Positions 25,620 through 39,200 of a stretch of 47,874 nt of DNA are shown in pieces (the first letter of the stretch is position 1; every line of letters begins with the position of its first letter). This DNA comes from Mycobacterium sp. (GTDB lineage Bacteria; Actinomycetota; Actinomycetes; Mycobacteriales; Mycobacteriaceae), in the NCBI RefSeq assembly GCF_025933915.1, contig NZ_JAICZA010000017.1, positions 1-47,874 of the forward strand. The letters are read 5' to 3'. The notes under the pieces are model-generated. The model saw nothing but the letters and a program-made list of their open reading frames with translations. It made no database searches and was not told where the DNA came from. Position numbers and translations under genes: made by a program.

Positions 25620-26404
25620 CGCACGGTGATCCCTTCTTTGGCCATGGCGGCCTTCACCTGCCCGATGGTCAACTCCCGGAAGTGGAAAACGCTGGCCGCC
25701 AACACCGCATCGGCTCCGGCGGCGATCGCCGGCGCGAAGTGTTCGGCCGCCCCGGCGCCGCCGCTCGCGATGACCGGCACGGTGACCGCCGAGCGCACCG
25801 CCTGCAGCATCTCCAGGTCGAAGCCCGCCTTGGTGCCGTCGGCGTCCATCGAGTTCAGCAGGATCTCCCCCACCCCCAAATCGGCTCCGCGAGACGCCCA
25901 TTCGACGGCATCGAGCCCCGTGCCGCGACGCCCACCGTGGGTGGTGACCTCCCAGCCCGACGGTGTGGGCACCGAACCCGGGGGCACGGTGCGGGCATCG
26001 ACGGACAGCACGATGCATTGGGAGCCGAACTGCCGCGCCATCTCGGCCAGCAGCTCGGGCCGGTCGATCGCGGCGGTGTTGATCGACACCTTGTCGGCCC
26101 CCGCGCGCAACAACACGTCGACGTCGGCCACGGTACGCACCCCGCCCCCGACGGTCAGCGGGATGAAGACCTGCTCGGCCGTGCGCCGCACCACGTCGAG
26201 CATCGTGGCCCGTCCCGATGAGGACGCGGTCACGTCGAGAAAGGTGAGCTCGTCGGCGCCCTCGGCGTCGTAGGCGGCCGCGAGTTCCACGGGATCGCCT
26301 GCGTCCCGGAGGTTTTCGAAGTTGACGCCCTTGACCACCCGCCCGCCGTCGACGTCCAGACACGGGATCACCCGCACCGCAAGGCTGCTGGGGGTCGCGT
26401 GCAT
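25616..26404 (-). CDS. hisF: Imidazole glycerol phosphate synthase, cyclase subunit
   Basis: 262 residues; the TIM-barrel partner of HisH, making imidazoleglycerol phosphate and AICAR from PRFAR and ammonia. Catalytic Asp17 ([14 protein letters not shown]) and Asp136 (VLSVDART) are present, with the phosphate sites GGGVRT and ASGGAG. ATG 26404 begins just after the impA stop and gives the family's N terminus. The hisI start overlaps the stop. Confidence 0.96.
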   Translation of the reverse strand: MHATPSSLAVRVIPCLDVDGGRVVKGVNFENLRDAGDPVELAAAYDAEGADELTFLDVTASSSGRATMLDVVRRTAEQVFIPLTVGGGVRTVADVDVLLRAGADKVSINTAAIDRPELLAEMARQFGSQCIVLSVDARTVPPGSVPTPSGWEVTTHGGRRGTGLDAVEWASRGADLGVGEILLNSMDADGTKAGFDLEMLQAVRSAVTVPVIASGGAGAAEHFAPAIAAGADAVLAASVFHFRELTIGQVKAAMAKEGITVR

Positions 26405-26405
26405 C

Positions 26406-27206
26406 TCAGAAGTCCTCCGGTCGGCCGGTGCTGCGCAAAAGGTCGAGGATCTCGGCGTGCGCCGCGGGACCCGCCGCCAGCGCGGAATCCGACGCGGGGC
26501 TCCACGGCTCGCCGGCCAAGTCGGTGACGACACCGCCCGCGGCCCGCACCAACGCGACCCCGGCCGCGTGGTCCCACACGTGGCCACCGAAACTGATTGC
26601 CGCACCGAGTACTCCGTCGGCAACGTAGGCGAGGTCGAGGCCGGTGGACCCATGCATCCGCAACCGCGATGAGAAGCGGCTGAGGTTCTCCAGCACCGCG
26701 ATCCGGTAGCGCCCCGGGAACCGGCCCCGCCCGTCGGCGCTGAACGATCCGGCGCCCACCAGGGCATCGGCCAGGTCGATCGACGCCAGTGGCGGCTGCG
26801 GGACCCCGTTCTTTCGCAACGGGCCGCCGGTCACGGCGGTGTAGCGCTGGTCCATGAACGGCAGCCAGGTCAGCCCGGCCACCGGGTCGCCGTGGCGCAG
26901 CAGGGCCAGCAGGATCCCGGCCATCGGTGATCCGGCCGCGTAGTTGAAGGTGCCGTCGACGGGATCCAGCACCCACACCCAGGGCGAGTCGACGGCCGTG
27001 CCGCCGAACTCCTCGCCGTGGACGCCGATTCCGGTGGCCTCGACCAGCGCGGCGACGACCTGCCGCTCGATCGCGAGGTCCACGTCGGTGGCAAAGTCGT
27101 TGCCCTTCTTGCGGACCGCGGAATCGGCGCGGTGACCGGCGAGAAACGGTCCCGTGGCGTCGTCGAGGATCGCCGAAGCCTTCTCGACCAACGCGTCCAC
27201 GTCCAT
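26406..27206 (-). CDS. impA: Inositol-monophosphatase-family phosphatase (ImpA)
   Basis: 266 residues of the Mg-dependent Li-sensitive phosphatase fold. Metal-binding residues: Glu65/Glu66 (GVHGEEFGG), Asp81 and Asp84 in [11 protein letters not shown], and Asp212 in HVWDHAAG. In mycobacteria this gene is called ImpA and assigned to inositol phosphate hydrolysis. Its place between hisA and hisF also suits a histidinol-phosphatase (HisN) role, for which related folds exist; sequence alone does not decide. ATG 27206 is followed within 5 nt of the hisA stop region (27213). Its stop is next to the hisF start. Confidence 0.9.
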   Translation of the reverse strand: MDVDALVEKASAILDDATGPFLAGHRADSAVRKKGNDFATDVDLAIERQVVAALVEATGIGVHGEEFGGTAVDSPWVWVLDPVDGTFNYAAGSPMAGILLALLRHGDPVAGLTWLPFMDQRYTAVTGGPLRKNGVPQPPLASIDLADALVGAGSFSADGRGRFPGRYRIAVLENLSRFSSRLRMHGSTGLDLAYVADGVLGAAISFGGHVWDHAAGVALVRAAGGVVTDLAGEPWSPASDSALAAGPAAHAEILDLLRSTGRPEDF

Positions 27207-27212
27207 GCGGCG

Positions 27213-27965
27213 TTACTCTCCGACCGCGGTCAGGGCCTGCGGCAGCGTGAATCGGCCGGCGTAAAGGGCCTTTCCGACGATGGCGCCCTCGACTCCGCGG
27301 CCTGAAGGGGTGGCCAGGTTATTCAAGGCGCGCAGGTCGTCCAGGCTGGACACGCCGCCCGACGCGATCACCGGGACGTCCGTGCGATCGGCGACCGAAG
27401 CCAGCAGCTCCAGGTTGGGGCCGCCGAGCGTGCCGTCCTTGGTGACATCGGTGACGACGAACCGCGAACACCCTTCGCCATCAAGGCGTTCCAGCACCTC
27501 CCACAGGTCACCACCATCGGTTTCCCAGCCGCGCCCCCGCAGCCGGTGCGCACCGGCCGGATGGGTTTTGTCGATCTCGACGTCCAACCCCACGGCGACC
27601 CTGTCGCCGTGCTCGCTGATCGCCCGGGCGCACCACTGCGGGTTCTCCAGGGCCGCGGTTCCCAGGTTCACCCGCGCGCAGCCGGTGGCGAGGGCCGCGG
27701 CCAGCGAATCGTCGTCGCGGATCCCGCCGGACAGCTCCACCTGCACGTCGAGCTTGCCGACCACCTCGGCGAGCAGTTCGCGGTTGGAGCCACGCCCGAA
27801 CGCCGCGTCCAGGTCGACCAGATGGATCCATTCGGCACCGTCGCGTTGCCAGCCCAGCGCGGCGTCCAGCGCCGTGCCGTATTCGGTTTCACTGCCCGCC
27901 TTGCCTTGCACCAGACGCACCGCACGGCCGTCGACCACGTCGACCGCGGGCAACAAGATCAACAC
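27213..27965 (-). CDS. priA: Bifunctional HisA/TrpF isomerase (PriA)
   Basis: 250 residues. This TIM barrel isomerises ProFAR in histidine synthesis and phosphoribosyl anthranilate in tryptophan synthesis. Residues linked with the dual activity in M. tuberculosis PriA are kept: Asp9, Arg17, Arg145, Trp147, Thr172 and Asp177 (equivalent, by my alignment, to Asp11, Arg19, Arg143, Trp145, Thr170 and Asp175). [10 protein letters not shown] and TDVTKDGTL carry them. A four-residue insertion near 132-139 is outside the active site. GTG 27965 has AGGAGG 4 nt upstream. The absence of trpF in the trp cluster is explained by this gene. Confidence 0.95.
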   Translation of the reverse strand: MLILLPAVDVVDGRAVRLVQGKAGSETEYGTALDAALGWQRDGAEWIHLVDLDAAFGRGSNRELLAEVVGKLDVQVELSGGIRDDDSLAAALATGCARVNLGTAALENPQWCARAISEHGDRVAVGLDVEIDKTHPAGAHRLRGRGWETDGGDLWEVLERLDGEGCSRFVVTDVTKDGTLGGPNLELLASVADRTDVPVIASGGVSSLDDLRALNNLATPSGRGVEGAIVGKALYAGRFTLPQALTAVGE

Positions 27966-28047
27966 ATTCCCTCCTGTGTGCCGTGACTGCGACGGGTTAC
28001 GCGCACCCTCGGCTGTTGCATGACAGCAAGCGCTTTCGCGAGTCCCG

Positions 28048-28664
28048 TCACAATCCGTGGACCCAATTGCTCAACACGGCCGCGCCGGCATCACCGCTTT
28101 TCTCCGGGTGAAACTGGGTGGCCGACAGCGGCCCGTCCTCGACCGCGGCCAAAAATGGCCCCCCGTGGGTGGCCCAGGACAGCACCGCCTCCGGTGAACC
28201 CTCCCACTGTTGCGCGGCGTAGGAGTGTACGAAGTAGAAGCGGGTGTCCGCGTCGAGCCCCTTGAACAGAACGCTGCCGGGCCCGGAATCCACGACGTTC
28301 CAGCCCATGTGCGGGATCACCGGCGCCTGCAGCCGCGTCACGTAACCCGGCCACTGCCCGCACCCGGAAGTTTCCACACTGAATTCGACACCGCGAGCGA
28401 ACAGGATCTGCATCCCGACGCACACACCCAGTACCGGGTGCCCGGCGGCGACCCGCTCGGCGATGATGCGATCCCCGGCGATCGTGCGCAGTCCCGTCAT
28501 GCAGGCCTCGTATGCACCCACGCCGGGCACCACCAATCCGTCGGCGGCCGCCGCGGCGTCGGCGTCGTCGGTCACCTCGACCGACGCACCGACCCGCTCG
28601 AGCGCGCGCTGCGCGGAACGCAGGTTGCCCGAGCCGTAATCGAGGACAACAACCGATTTCTTTG

Positions 28665-28668
<4 letters not shown>
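28048..28668 (-). CDS. hisH: Imidazole glycerol phosphate synthase, glutaminase subunit
   Basis: 206 residues; class I glutamine amidotransferase supplying ammonia to HisF. The catalytic triad is Cys83 (GVCVGMQ), His187 and Glu189 (QFHPEKSG). [10 protein letters not shown] at the start is standard. GTG 28668 overlaps the hisB stop as GTGA. It is separated from hisA by about 80 nt that include the hisA ribosome site. Confidence 0.97.
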
Positions 28669-31818
<3,150 letters not shown>

Positions 31819-31914
31819 TGTCCCAGAGGAACTCAAATCAATATCCGACCGGTAGTGTGCCGCTAGAGAGGCCACACCCCGCGCTAAAAGGAAGAGCCAA
31901 CCCAGGGAGCCGCC

Positions 31915-32328
31915 ATGTCCGCCAAGGATCACCCCAACAACGCCCCTGGCGTCCCGATGGTGTTCCCGCCCTGGTTCGAGCGCCTTCAGATCAAATACTT
32001 CAACCCTGCGGTCAAGCCGATCGTGCGTTACCTGCCCGGCACCGCGACGATCAAGCATCGCGGTCGCACCTCCGGCAAGCCCTACGACACGATCGTGACC
32101 ACGTACCGCAAGGGCAACACCCTGGCGATCGCGCTGGGCCACGGCAAGACGAACTGGGTGAAGAACGTGCTGGCCGCCGGGCAGGCGGACGTGGAGTTCA
32201 GCCGCAATCGGGCGGTGCACATCATCAACCCGCGGATCCTGCCCGCCGGCTCCGACGGGGACGGGCTGCCCAGGTTGGCGCGCATGCAGCTGCGCCGGAT
32301 CGGGGTTTTCGTCGCCGACATCGCCTGA
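31915..32328 (+). CDS. Deazaflavin (F420)-dependent nitroreductase-family protein (Rv1598c-like)
   Basis: A 137-residue split-barrel protein of the DDN/FDOR-B family. [34 protein letters not shown] and [17 protein letters not shown] are the usual nucleotide and F420 contacts. Such proteins use the mycobacterial cofactor F420H2 to reduce quinones or other substrates; the family also includes the activator of pretomanid. This member is shorter than most, and its substrate is unknown. AGGGAG stands 6 nt before ATG 31915. It is divergent from hisD and convergent with nadC. Confidence 0.85.
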   Translation: MSAKDHPNNAPGVPMVFPPWFERLQIKYFNPAVKPIVRYLPGTATIKHRGRTSGKPYDTIVTTYRKGNTLAIALGHGKTNWVKNVLAAGQADVEFSRNRAVHIINPRILPAGSDGDGLPRLARMQLRRIGVFVADIA

Positions 32329-32499
32329 GGCCTGGTCGCCTCGCGCGTTGAGTGGGCGATGGCGGCGGCGAGTGTGCGCGGGCGGCTTTCAGTGTGCGTC
32401 CACGGCGGCGACACGCCGAATGATCGCGCCAACGATTCACCCGCAAGGCCAACGATTCACACTCGACGGCCGAGGGACACCTGCGACACCGCGGCCGAA
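32329..32499. repeat. 20-bp-periodic degenerate repeat between convergent genes
   Basis: AGTGTGCG begins at 32371 and 32391, and GCCAACGATTCAC at 32428 and 32448, each pair 20 bp apart. The CGGCTTTCAGTGT...CCACGGCGGC block is shared with the region at 2328-2354, and CACACTCGACG occurs in both. No gene is seen. Confidence 0.6.
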
Positions 32500-33360
32500 C
32501 TACATATCCAGGCCGATGTCGAGTACAACCACCGAATGCGTGAGCGCACCGACGGCCAGGTAGTCCACCCCGGTCGCGGCGTAGGCGGCGGCGTTCTCCA
32601 GGCCGAGGCCGCCGGAAGACTCGAGCAGGACGGCGGGTGCGCGCGCATCCCTGCGCTGCACGGCCATCTGCGTCTGCCACACCGGGAAGTTGTCCAGCAG
32701 GATCAGTTCGGGCTTTTCGGGCAGCACCTCATCCAGCTGCTCGAGTGAATCCACTTCCACCTCACACGGCAGCTCCGGTGCCGCGTCCCGCACCGCGCGC
32801 AGCGCGTCGACCACCGATCCCGCGGCCACCACGTGGTTGTCCTTGATCAGCGCGGCATCGCCGAGTCCGAGCCGGTGGTTGACGCCCCCGCCGACGCGGA
32901 CCGCATATTTCTGCAACACGCGCAGGCCGGGCAGGGTTTTGCGGGTGTCGCGCACCTGGGCCTTGGTGCCCTGCACGGCGGCCACCCAGTGCGCGGTCGC
33001 GGTGGCGATCCCCGACAGGTGGCAGATCAGGTTCAGCATGGTCCGCTCGGCGGTGAGCAGCCCGCGGGCTTCCGCCTGCACGGTCAGCACGGGCTGGCCC
33101 GGTTGCACGTGGGCGCCGTCTTCGACGCGGTCGACGACCTGGTAGCCGCGCGGGCCGAGCACCTCGTCGAGCACCAGCAATGCGATGTCGATGCCGGCGA
33201 TCACGCCGGGCTGCCGGGGCACCATGCACGCGGTGGCCACCGCCTCGGCGGGCACCGTTGCCAGCGTGGTGACGTCCGGCCCGTAGCGCATGTCCTCGAC
33301 CAGACCGCGCCGGATGGTTTCCCGCGCGGTGGTGAGTTCGCTGTCGGACATCATGGTCAC
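32500..33360 (-). CDS. nadC: Nicotinate-nucleotide pyrophosphorylase (quinolinate phosphoribosyltransferase)
   Basis: 286 residues; converts quinolinate and PRPP to nicotinate mononucleotide, releasing CO2. Catalytic blocks RDTRKTLPGLRVLQKYAV, GGGVNHRLGLGDAALIKDNH, EVEVDSLEQ and ESSGGL are standard for class II. GTG 33360 overlaps the nadB stop as GTGA; ATG 33354 two codons later may be the real start. It ends the nadABC operon. Confidence 0.96.
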   Translation of the reverse strand: MTMMSDSELTTARETIRRGLVEDMRYGPDVTTLATVPAEAVATACMVPRQPGVIAGIDIALLVLDEVLGPRGYQVVDRVEDGAHVQPGQPVLTVQAEARGLLTAERTMLNLICHLSGIATATAHWVAAVQGTKAQVRDTRKTLPGLRVLQKYAVRVGGGVNHRLGLGDAALIKDNHVVAAGSVVDALRAVRDAAPELPCEVEVDSLEQLDEVLPEKPELILLDNFPVWQTQMAVQRRDARAPAVLLESSGGLGLENAAAYAATGVDYLAVGALTHSVVVLDIGLDM

Positions 33361-34937
33361 ACCACCGCCGCCAGCGCCTCCACCAGCACCGAGGTCTGGT
33401 CATCGGACAGTCGCAGCACATTGCTGCGCGCCTGCTCGGCAGCGGTCTGCGGGTGCTCCTCGCGGTGGTGGCAGCCCCGGCTTTCGGTGCGGGCCAGGGC
33501 CGCCGCGGTCACCGCGCGGGCGGCGACGGCCAACGCGACGTCTTCGAAATCACGTCGGCCCGCCACGGTGCGGACCTCGGCCTGCGACAGCATCGTGGAC
33601 AATCGCGTCATCCCGGCGGCGTCGCGTACCACCGACGCGTGGCGGCCCATCGCGCGTTGCAGTTCGCCGCGCTCGGGCGCGGTATGCGCGACGGACTCGG
33701 GGGCGACCGCAAGGACGGGCCCGATCGCCGCCGCATGCGCGGCCGCCGCCTTGCCGGCCCGGCCACCGACCACCAAACCTTCCAAGAGACTGTTGGACGC
33801 CAACCGGTTGGCGCCGTGCAGTCCGGTGCGGGCCACCTCACCCGCGGCGAACAGTCCGGGCAGCTCGGTTTGGCCGCACACGTCGGTGACGATGCCCCCG
33901 CAGCTGTAATGCGCCCCGGGGACAACCGGAATGGGCTGGCGAACGGGGTCGATTCCGGCGGCCCGGCAGGCGGCCGTCACGGTGGGGAACCGGTTCGCGA
34001 AGTCCCCGATGTGGCGCGCGTCGAGGAACACGCACGCGTCGCCGGTGGCCTTCAGCCGAGCGTCGATGGCCCCGGCGACGACATCCCGCGGCGCCAGGTC
34101 TCCCATCGGATGAACACCGGCCGTCACGGAATCCCCTTGCCGGTCAACCAGTCTCGCACCCTCACCGCGGATGGCCTCGGTGACCAGCGGACGCCGCCCG
34201 CCGGCGGCACCGGGGGCGAAGAGCATCGTGGGGTGGAACTGGATGAACTCGAGATCGCTGACCGCGACGCCGGCCCACAGGCCCAAGGCGATTCCGTCGC
34301 CGGTGGATCCTTCGGGATTGGTGGTCGCGCCGTACAAATGCCCGAGGCCGCCGCACGCCAGGATCACCGATGGCGCGCTGACGATTCCGTATCCCTGCGG
34401 GTTGCCCACCAGGACGCCGGTGACGGCCGCTCCGTCGTGCAGCACCCGCAGGGCCACGTGCCCGGTGCGGATGTCCAGCGCACGCGCGGCGTGGTCGAGC
34501 GCGCGCTGCACCTCGGCGCCGGTGGCGTCGCCCCCGGCGTGCACGATGCGCCGCCGCGAGTGCCCGCCTTCACGCGTCAGCGCCCACTGGCCGGGGGCGG
34601 ATTCGTCGAATCGTGCTCCGTCACCGACTAATTCGGAGACGGCCGAGTACCCGTCGGCGACGATCGAGTACACCGCCTGGGGGTCGCACAGGCCCGCACC
34701 GGCGACCACGGTGTCTGCGACGTGCGCCTCGACCGAGTCGTCGTTGTCGGGCAGGACGACCGCGATGCCGCCCTGCGCGTAGTGGGTCGCGGTCGCCCCG
34801 CCCGCCTGATCGGCCTTGCTCAACACGACGACACTGCGACCGGCGCGATGGGCGGCCAGCGCGGCGGCCAATCCGGCGGCGCCGGTGCCGATCACGACGA
34901 CGTCGGCGCGGTGAGTCCAGTGGGGACGGGCGGTCAT
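33357..34937 (-). CDS. nadB: L-aspartate oxidase
   Basis: 526 residues; a flavoprotein that oxidises aspartate to iminoaspartate. FAD binding motif [19 protein letters not shown] is followed by [12 protein letters not shown], the substrate lid region IQFHPT and [15 protein letters not shown], and [15 protein letters not shown]. The product is condensed by NadA, so this is the first enzyme of de novo NAD synthesis. ATG 34937 overlaps the nadA stop as ATGA. It is of ordinary family length. Confidence 0.97.
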   Translation of the reverse strand: MTARPHWTHRADVVVIGTGAAGLAAALAAHRAGRSVVVLSKADQAGGATATHYAQGGIAVVLPDNDDSVEAHVADTVVAGAGLCDPQAVYSIVADGYSAVSELVGDGARFDESAPGQWALTREGGHSRRRIVHAGGDATGAEVQRALDHAARALDIRTGHVALRVLHDGAAVTGVLVGNPQGYGIVSAPSVILACGGLGHLYGATTNPEGSTGDGIALGLWAGVAVSDLEFIQFHPTMLFAPGAAGGRRPLVTEAIRGEGARLVDRQGDSVTAGVHPMGDLAPRDVVAGAIDARLKATGDACVFLDARHIGDFANRFPTVTAACRAAGIDPVRQPIPVVPGAHYSCGGIVTDVCGQTELPGLFAAGEVARTGLHGANRLASNSLLEGLVVGGRAGKAAAAHAAAIGPVLAVAPESVAHTAPERGELQRAMGRHASVVRDAAGMTRLSTMLSQAEVRTVAGRRDFEDVALAVAARAVTAAALARTESRGCHHREEHPQTAAEQARSNVLRLSDDQTSVLVEALAAVV

Positions 34938-35983
34938 TCGCCGCCGCCCGGCTGCCCGATCTCGATCATTCGCTGCACACTGCGGAGGCCGGCCGCGGCG
35001 ATGTCGGGGTCGACGTCAACTTCGTCGGCGCCCTCGACGAGGCAGCGCAGCAGGGCCGCGGGCGTGATCATTTTCATGTACTTGCACGCCGCCTTCTCGT
35101 TGACCGCGCGGAAGTCGACGTCGGGCGCCGCCTTTCGAAGCTGATACAACATGCCCACCTCGGTGGCGACCAGCACCTGCCTGGCGTTGGTGGCTCGGGC
35201 GGCATCCAGCATGCCGCCGGTGGACAGGATCTGTACCCGGTCCTCGGGGAAGGCGCCCTCCCCGGCGAGATAGAGCGCGGAGGTGGCGCAACCACACTCG
35301 GGGTGCACGAACAGTTCGGCATCGGGGTGGGTGTGGGCCTGCTCGGTGAGCTCCTCGCCGTTGATCCCCGCGTGCACGTGGCATTCGCCGGCCCACACGT
35401 GCATGTTCTGGCGGCCGGTGATGCGGCGGACATGTGCCCCGAGGAACTGATCCGGGCAGAACAGCACCTCGCGATCGGGATCGATCGACTCGACGACGTC
35501 GACGGCGTTGGACGAGGTGCAGCAGAAGTCGGTGAGCGCTTTGACGGCGGCGGTGGTGTTGACGTAGGAGACGACGACGGCGTCGGGATGCTCGTCCTTC
35601 CAGGCGCGCAGGTCGTCTGCGGTGATCGACTCGGCCAGCGAGCAGCCGGCGCGCTGGTCCGGGATGAGCACGGTTTTGTCCGGGCTGAGGATCTTGGCGG
35701 TCTCGGCCATGAAGTGCACGCCGCAGAACACGATGGTGTCCTCGGGGGCCTGTGCGGCCACCCGCGCCAGCGCCAGCGAGTCGCCCACGTGGTCGGCGAC
35801 GTCCTGGATCTCGGGTAGCTGGTAGTTGTGTGCGAGCACGGTGGCGCCGCGCAACTTCGCCAATCGGCGGATCTCCGCGGCCCACTGCGCATCAGCGGCC
35901 ACGCCGGTGTAGCCGGTGGGCGAATCGGTGATGCCGGCAACCATGTCTTCGGCGAGCGTGTCCATGCGATTGGTGACCGTCAT
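34934..35983 (-). CDS. nadA: Quinolinate synthase
   Basis: 349 residues; a [4Fe-4S] enzyme joining iminoaspartate with dihydroxyacetone phosphate. The repeated triad folds are evident: [58 protein letters not shown] and HPECGCA. Cysteines for the cluster lie in these blocks. ATG 35983 has AAAGGAG 5-6 nt upstream. It heads nadA-nadB-nadC; the promoter lies in the NrtR-like operator between here and the regulator gene. Confidence 0.97.
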   Translation of the reverse strand: MTVTNRMDTLAEDMVAGITDSPTGYTGVAADAQWAAEIRRLAKLRGATVLAHNYQLPEIQDVADHVGDSLALARVAAQAPEDTIVFCGVHFMAETAKILSPDKTVLIPDQRAGCSLAESITADDLRAWKDEHPDAVVVSYVNTTAAVKALTDFCCTSSNAVDVVESIDPDREVLFCPDQFLGAHVRRITGRQNMHVWAGECHVHAGINGEELTEQAHTHPDAELFVHPECGCATSALYLAGEGAFPEDRVQILSTGGMLDAARATNARQVLVATEVGMLYQLRKAAPDVDFRAVNEKAACKYMKMITPAALLRCLVEGADEVDVDPDIAAAGLRSVQRMIEIGQPGGGE

Positions 35984-36006
35984 GGGGGCTCCTTTCGGGC
36001 CGGGAG

Positions 36007-36029
36007 GTTTTCGACTTATAATCGAAAAC
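36007..36029. promoter_or_regulatory. NrtR-type operator palindrome spanning both nad and nrtR promoters
   Basis: Perfect 8-bp arms GTTTTCGA (36007-36014) and TCGAAAAC (36022-36029) flank CTTATAA. It contains a consensus -10 on the + strand (TATAAT) and TATAAG on the other strand. It ends directly before the regulator ATG. Its symmetry and location make it the likely binding site of the NrtR-like protein; binding itself is inferred. Confidence 0.8.
36017..36022 (+). promoter_or_regulatory. -10 box (TATAAT), leaderless nrtR transcript
   Basis: TATAAT ends 7 nt before ATG 36030, so the mRNA should begin at or next to the start codon. No room is left for a Shine-Dalgarno sequence. Confidence 0.6.
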
Positions 36030-36767
36030 ATGGCCCATCGTAGCACCGCCCACGAAGTGCTCGCGGTCGTGTTCCAGGTTCGCGAAGAAACCGAACAGGT
36101 CGCGCGGGGGCGAGCAAACAGGTTAAGCACGGCGAAACCGCGGCTTAACGTCCTGCTATGGCAGCGTGCCAAGGATCCGCAACGGGGCGCGTGGTCGCTG
36201 CCGGGCGGGCAGGTGCGCAACGACGAGGACATGATCACCTCGGTCCGCCGCCAACTCGCCGAGAAGGTCGACCTCAAGGAGTTGGCACATCTGGAGCAAC
36301 TCGCGGTGTTCTCCGACCCGCACCGGGTGCCGGGCGCCCGGATGATCGCGTCCACCTTCCTGGGCCTGGTGCCCTCCCCCGCCAGCCCCGAGCTACCGCC
36401 GGACACCCGCTGGCATCCGGTGAATCACCTGCCGCCGATGGCTTTCGACCACGCCCCGATGGTCGACAACGCCCGCACCCGGCTGATCGCCAAACTCTCC
36501 TACACGAACATCGGGTTCGCCTTGGCACCAAGGGAATTCGCACTCTCCACGCTGCGCGACATCTACGGCGCCGCACTGGGCTATCAGGTCGACGCCACGA
36601 ACCTGCAGCGGGTGCTGGTCCGGCGCGGGGTCATCACCGCGACGGGCACCATCGCGCAATCCGGCCGCAGCGGCGGACGCCCTGCCGCCCTGTACCGGTT
36701 CACCGACGCGGCGCTGCGGGTCACCGATGAATTCGCCGCGCTCAGGCCGCCCGGCCTGCCCGGCTAG
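36030..36767 (+). CDS. nrtR: NrtR-like Nudix-related transcriptional regulator of NAD synthesis (Rv1593c-like)
   Basis: 245 residues: N-terminal Nudix fold (to about 150) and C-terminal winged helix ([27 protein letters not shown], then [12 protein letters not shown]). The Nudix box is degenerate: in the family rule GX5EX7REUXEEXGU the second Glu is Gln75, the last Glu is Lys79 and the Gly is Asp81, so hydrolysis is probably lost. This fits NrtR proteins, which sense ADP-ribose and repress NAD genes. Divergent orientation from nadABC and the palindrome covering both promoters support this role. ATG 36030 follows a TATAAT box by 7 nt. The upstream open frame is a shadow. Confidence 0.92.
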   Translation: MAHRSTAHEVLAVVFQVREETEQVARGRANRLSTAKPRLNVLLWQRAKDPQRGAWSLPGGQVRNDEDMITSVRRQLAEKVDLKELAHLEQLAVFSDPHRVPGARMIASTFLGLVPSPASPELPPDTRWHPVNHLPPMAFDHAPMVDNARTRLIAKLSYTNIGFALAPREFALSTLRDIYGAALGYQVDATNLQRVLVRRGVITATGTIAQSGRSGGRPAALYRFTDAALRVTDEFAALRPPGLPG

Positions 36768-36928
36768 GCTGGCGGAAAGGGGTCGTCGGGTGACGCGGGG
36801 GTAAATCGATCACAGTGGCGCACCCGACCTACCTGCGATGACGAGAAGTCGCTCACAGCGCGGCGATGACGCTTTGGTTACCTGCCGTTCGTGCGCGAGA
36901 ATGCCGGGTGGCCACGAAGGGAGCCTCA

Positions 36929-38269
36929 ATGGCTGAGCTCGGCAACCTGGCAGGCACGCACGGTGCGGAATGGATCGCCCGGCCGCCCCACGAGGAACTG
37001 CAGCGCAAAGTGCGGCCGCTGCTGCCCTCGGACGACCCGTTTTACCAGCCGCCGCTGGGCTTCCAGCACGCCGAACCCGGGACGGTGCTGCGCTCGCGCG
37101 ACGTCGAGCTGGCGTTCCTGGGGCTGATCCCGCAGTCCATCAAAGCCGTCCAGCTGCTCTACCGGACCATGGACATGCACGGCGAGCCCGAGGCAACCGC
37201 CACGACGGTGATCGTCCCGGCCGACCTCGCTCCCGGGCGGCCCTGCCCGGTGCTGTCGTACCAGTGCGCGATCGACGCCGTGTCGTCACGCTGTTTCCCG
37301 TCCTACGCGCTGCGGCGGCGGGCGAAGGCGCTGGGGGCGATCGGCCAGTTCGAGCTTTTCCTGATCGCCGCCGCCGTCGCCGAGGGCTGGGCCGTCTCGG
37401 TGCCCGACCACGAAGGCCTCCGCGGCCTGTGGGGCGCGCCCTACGAGCCCGGCTACCGCGTCCTGGACGGTCTCCGGGCCGCGCTGAGTTCGGAGCGCCT
37501 CGGGCTGTCCGCGTCGGCCCCGATCGGGCTGTGGGGATATTCCGGTGGCGGCCTGGCCAGCGCGTGGGCGGCCGAAATGTGCGCCGACTACGCGTCCGAG
37601 CTCGATATCGTCGGGGCGGTGCTGGGCTCCCCCGTCGGGGACCTGGGTAACACCTTCCGCCGGCTCAACGGCAGCTTCCTGTCCGGGCTGCCCGCGCTGG
37701 TGGTGGCCGCGCTCGCGCACATCTACCCCGACCTGGACCGGGTGATCAGGGAGCACACCAACGAGGAGGGGCGCGCCATGCTCGACTCGCTGGAGAAGAT
37801 GACGACCGTGGGAGCGGTCGTGCGTATGGCCGGCAAGGACATGGGTGACTACCTCGACGAGCCGCTCGAGCAAATTCTGTCCACGCCGGAAGTGACGTAT
37901 GTCTTCGACCACATCAAGCTGGGCGCGGCGGTCCCGACGCCACCGGTGTTGATCGTGCAAGCCGTGCACGACTACCTGATCGACGTCCACGACATCGACG
38001 TGTTGGCGCATGCCTATTCGGCGGGCGGCGCGCGGGTCACCTACCACCGCGACGCGTTCAACGAACACATGATGCTGCACCCGCTGTCGGCGCCGATGAC
38101 CTTGCGCTGGCTGACGGATCGCTTCGAGGGCCGCCCGCTGACCGAGCACCTGGTGCGAACCACCTGGCCGACGATGTTCAATCCGATGACCTACATCGGC
38201 ATGGCCCGGCTGACCAAGATCGCGGCCAAGGTCGTCACGGGCCGCAGGATTCGCCGCCGTCCGCTATGA
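36929..38269 (+). CDS. Secretory-lipase-family alpha/beta hydrolase (Rv1592c-like)
   Basis: 446 residues with the alpha/beta-hydrolase fold of the LIP (PF03583) family. The nucleophile is Ser205 in [12 protein letters not shown]; the acid and histidine probably lie in [11 protein letters not shown] and DAFNEHMML. There is no strong signal peptide despite the family name, so it may be cytoplasmic or cell-wall attached. In mycobacteria the Rv1592c lipase was reported active on triglycerides. AAGGGAG stands 6-7 nt before ATG 36929; the longer frame from 36866 has no such site. Its stop overlaps that of the convergent DUF2567 gene by 6 nt. Confidence 0.9.
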   Translation: MAELGNLAGTHGAEWIARPPHEELQRKVRPLLPSDDPFYQPPLGFQHAEPGTVLRSRDVELAFLGLIPQSIKAVQLLYRTMDMHGEPEATATTVIVPADLAPGRPCPVLSYQCAIDAVSSRCFPSYALRRRAKALGAIGQFELFLIAAAVAEGWAVSVPDHEGLRGLWGAPYEPGYRVLDGLRAALSSERLGLSASAPIGLWGYSGGGLASAWAAEMCADYASELDIVGAVLGSPVGDLGNTFRRLNGSFLSGLPALVVAALAHIYPDLDRVIREHTNEEGRAMLDSLEKMTTVGAVVRMAGKDMGDYLDEPLEQILSTPEVTYVFDHIKLGAAVPTPPVLIVQAVHDYLIDVHDIDVLAHAYSAGGARVTYHRDAFNEHMMLHPLSAPMTLRWLTDRFEGRPLTEHLVRTTWPTMFNPMTYIGMARLTKIAAKVVTGRRIRRRPL

Positions 38270-38944
38270 CACGGTCGCTTCCGACGCGCCGCCGCCCCCA
38301 ACCGGCAGCGCGTCGGTAGGCCGAGCCGCCGGCGGAAGCGCCCCCAGGTCGTCGCGGGCGTCCGCGGCCACACGCACGGCGAACACCAGGGCCGCGACGC
38401 CGACCGGCCACAGCAGGCTCACCGCGATCTGCAGCGGACGGTCCGAGAAGAATACCGGCGGCGCCTGGGTGACGTAGGCGACCGACGGGCTTTTGGTCAG
38501 CGGTACCGCATCGAAGTCCAAGGCGCCGTAGCCGAGGCGGACGAGCCCAGCCCCGACCGCGGCAGCGGCGGCAGCGGCGCTCGCCATGCCGATCGACAGG
38601 GCGACCACCATTCCCGGGCCGCGGTGCCGGCGCCACTGCCACGCCCACACCGAGGCGACCACCGCCAGCACGGTCATCAGTCCCAGCATCAGGGCGGGTG
38701 CGACGAAGAAGTGCTCGGACTCGCTGCCCAGATAGTCATGAACCCGCTCACCCGAGCGGGTGAGTGCCACCACGGCGTGGATCGGCGGGGCGATCCACGC
38801 CCACAGTGCCCCGATCGGAACACCGGTCGCCGCCGAGCCCAGGGCGACGACGAAAAGTGCGCGCGCCCGTGCCCGGCGCGGCATACCGGCTGGAACGGGC
38901 GCGTCGGGGCCGTCCGAAACATTCGCCTTGGCTGGCTCGGTCAC
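38264..38944 (-). CDS. DUF2567 membrane protein (Rv1591-like)
   Basis: 226 residues: a hydrophilic N terminus (about 25), then four helices (about 29-52, 77-100, 110-134, 174-196) with an outer loop [24 protein letters not shown]. This matches the DUF2567 family found next to bioB in mycobacteria; no function is known. GTG 38944 overlaps the stop of the upstream zinc-ribbon gene as GTGA, so the two are translated together. The longer open frame to 39043 is discarded. Confidence 0.8.
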   Translation of the reverse strand: MTEPAKANVSDGPDAPVPAGMPRRARARALFVVALGSAATGVPIGALWAWIAPPIHAVVALTRSGERVHDYLGSESEHFFVAPALMLGLMTVLAVVASVWAWQWRRHRGPGMVVALSIGMASAAAAAAAVGAGLVRLGYGALDFDAVPLTKSPSVAYVTQAPPVFFSDRPLQIAVSLLWPVGVAALVFAVRVAADARDDLGALPPAARPTDALPVGGGGASEATVS

Positions 38945-39168
38945 CGCTGCGTCTCCAGATCGGCGGAGTCGACCTGACCGTGCCGCGAGCAACGCGCCCG
39001 CCAGCCGTCGGGGCGAACCTGCACGACCATCCGGCGGCCGCATGCCGCGCAGAACCGGGGCGGCTCAAGACCCAACTGTGCCGCCGTGGGCACCGCGGTG
39101 CCCCCTAATTCCCCGGTGTAGACGTTGTAGACACCGGCGCTGACCGCAGCGCCCAGATCGCCAACCAC
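38941..39168 (-). CDS. Small zinc-ribbon-like protein (Rv1590-like)
   Basis: 75 residues. Cys in FCAACGRRM and RCSRHGQ give a C-x2-C...C arrangement suggesting a small zinc ribbon, here with His as a possible fourth ligand. GTG 39168 is the only start before the conserved [17 protein letters not shown] block. It lies 33 nt after bioB and is coupled to the DUF2567 membrane gene. The role is unknown. Confidence 0.75.
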   Translation of the reverse strand: MVGDLGAAVSAGVYNVYTGELGGTAVPTAAQLGLEPPRFCAACGRRMVVQVRPDGWRARCSRHGQVDSADLETQR

Positions 39169-39200
39169 AATTGTCCCAACCCTAGCCGCGGCGAGCCGGC

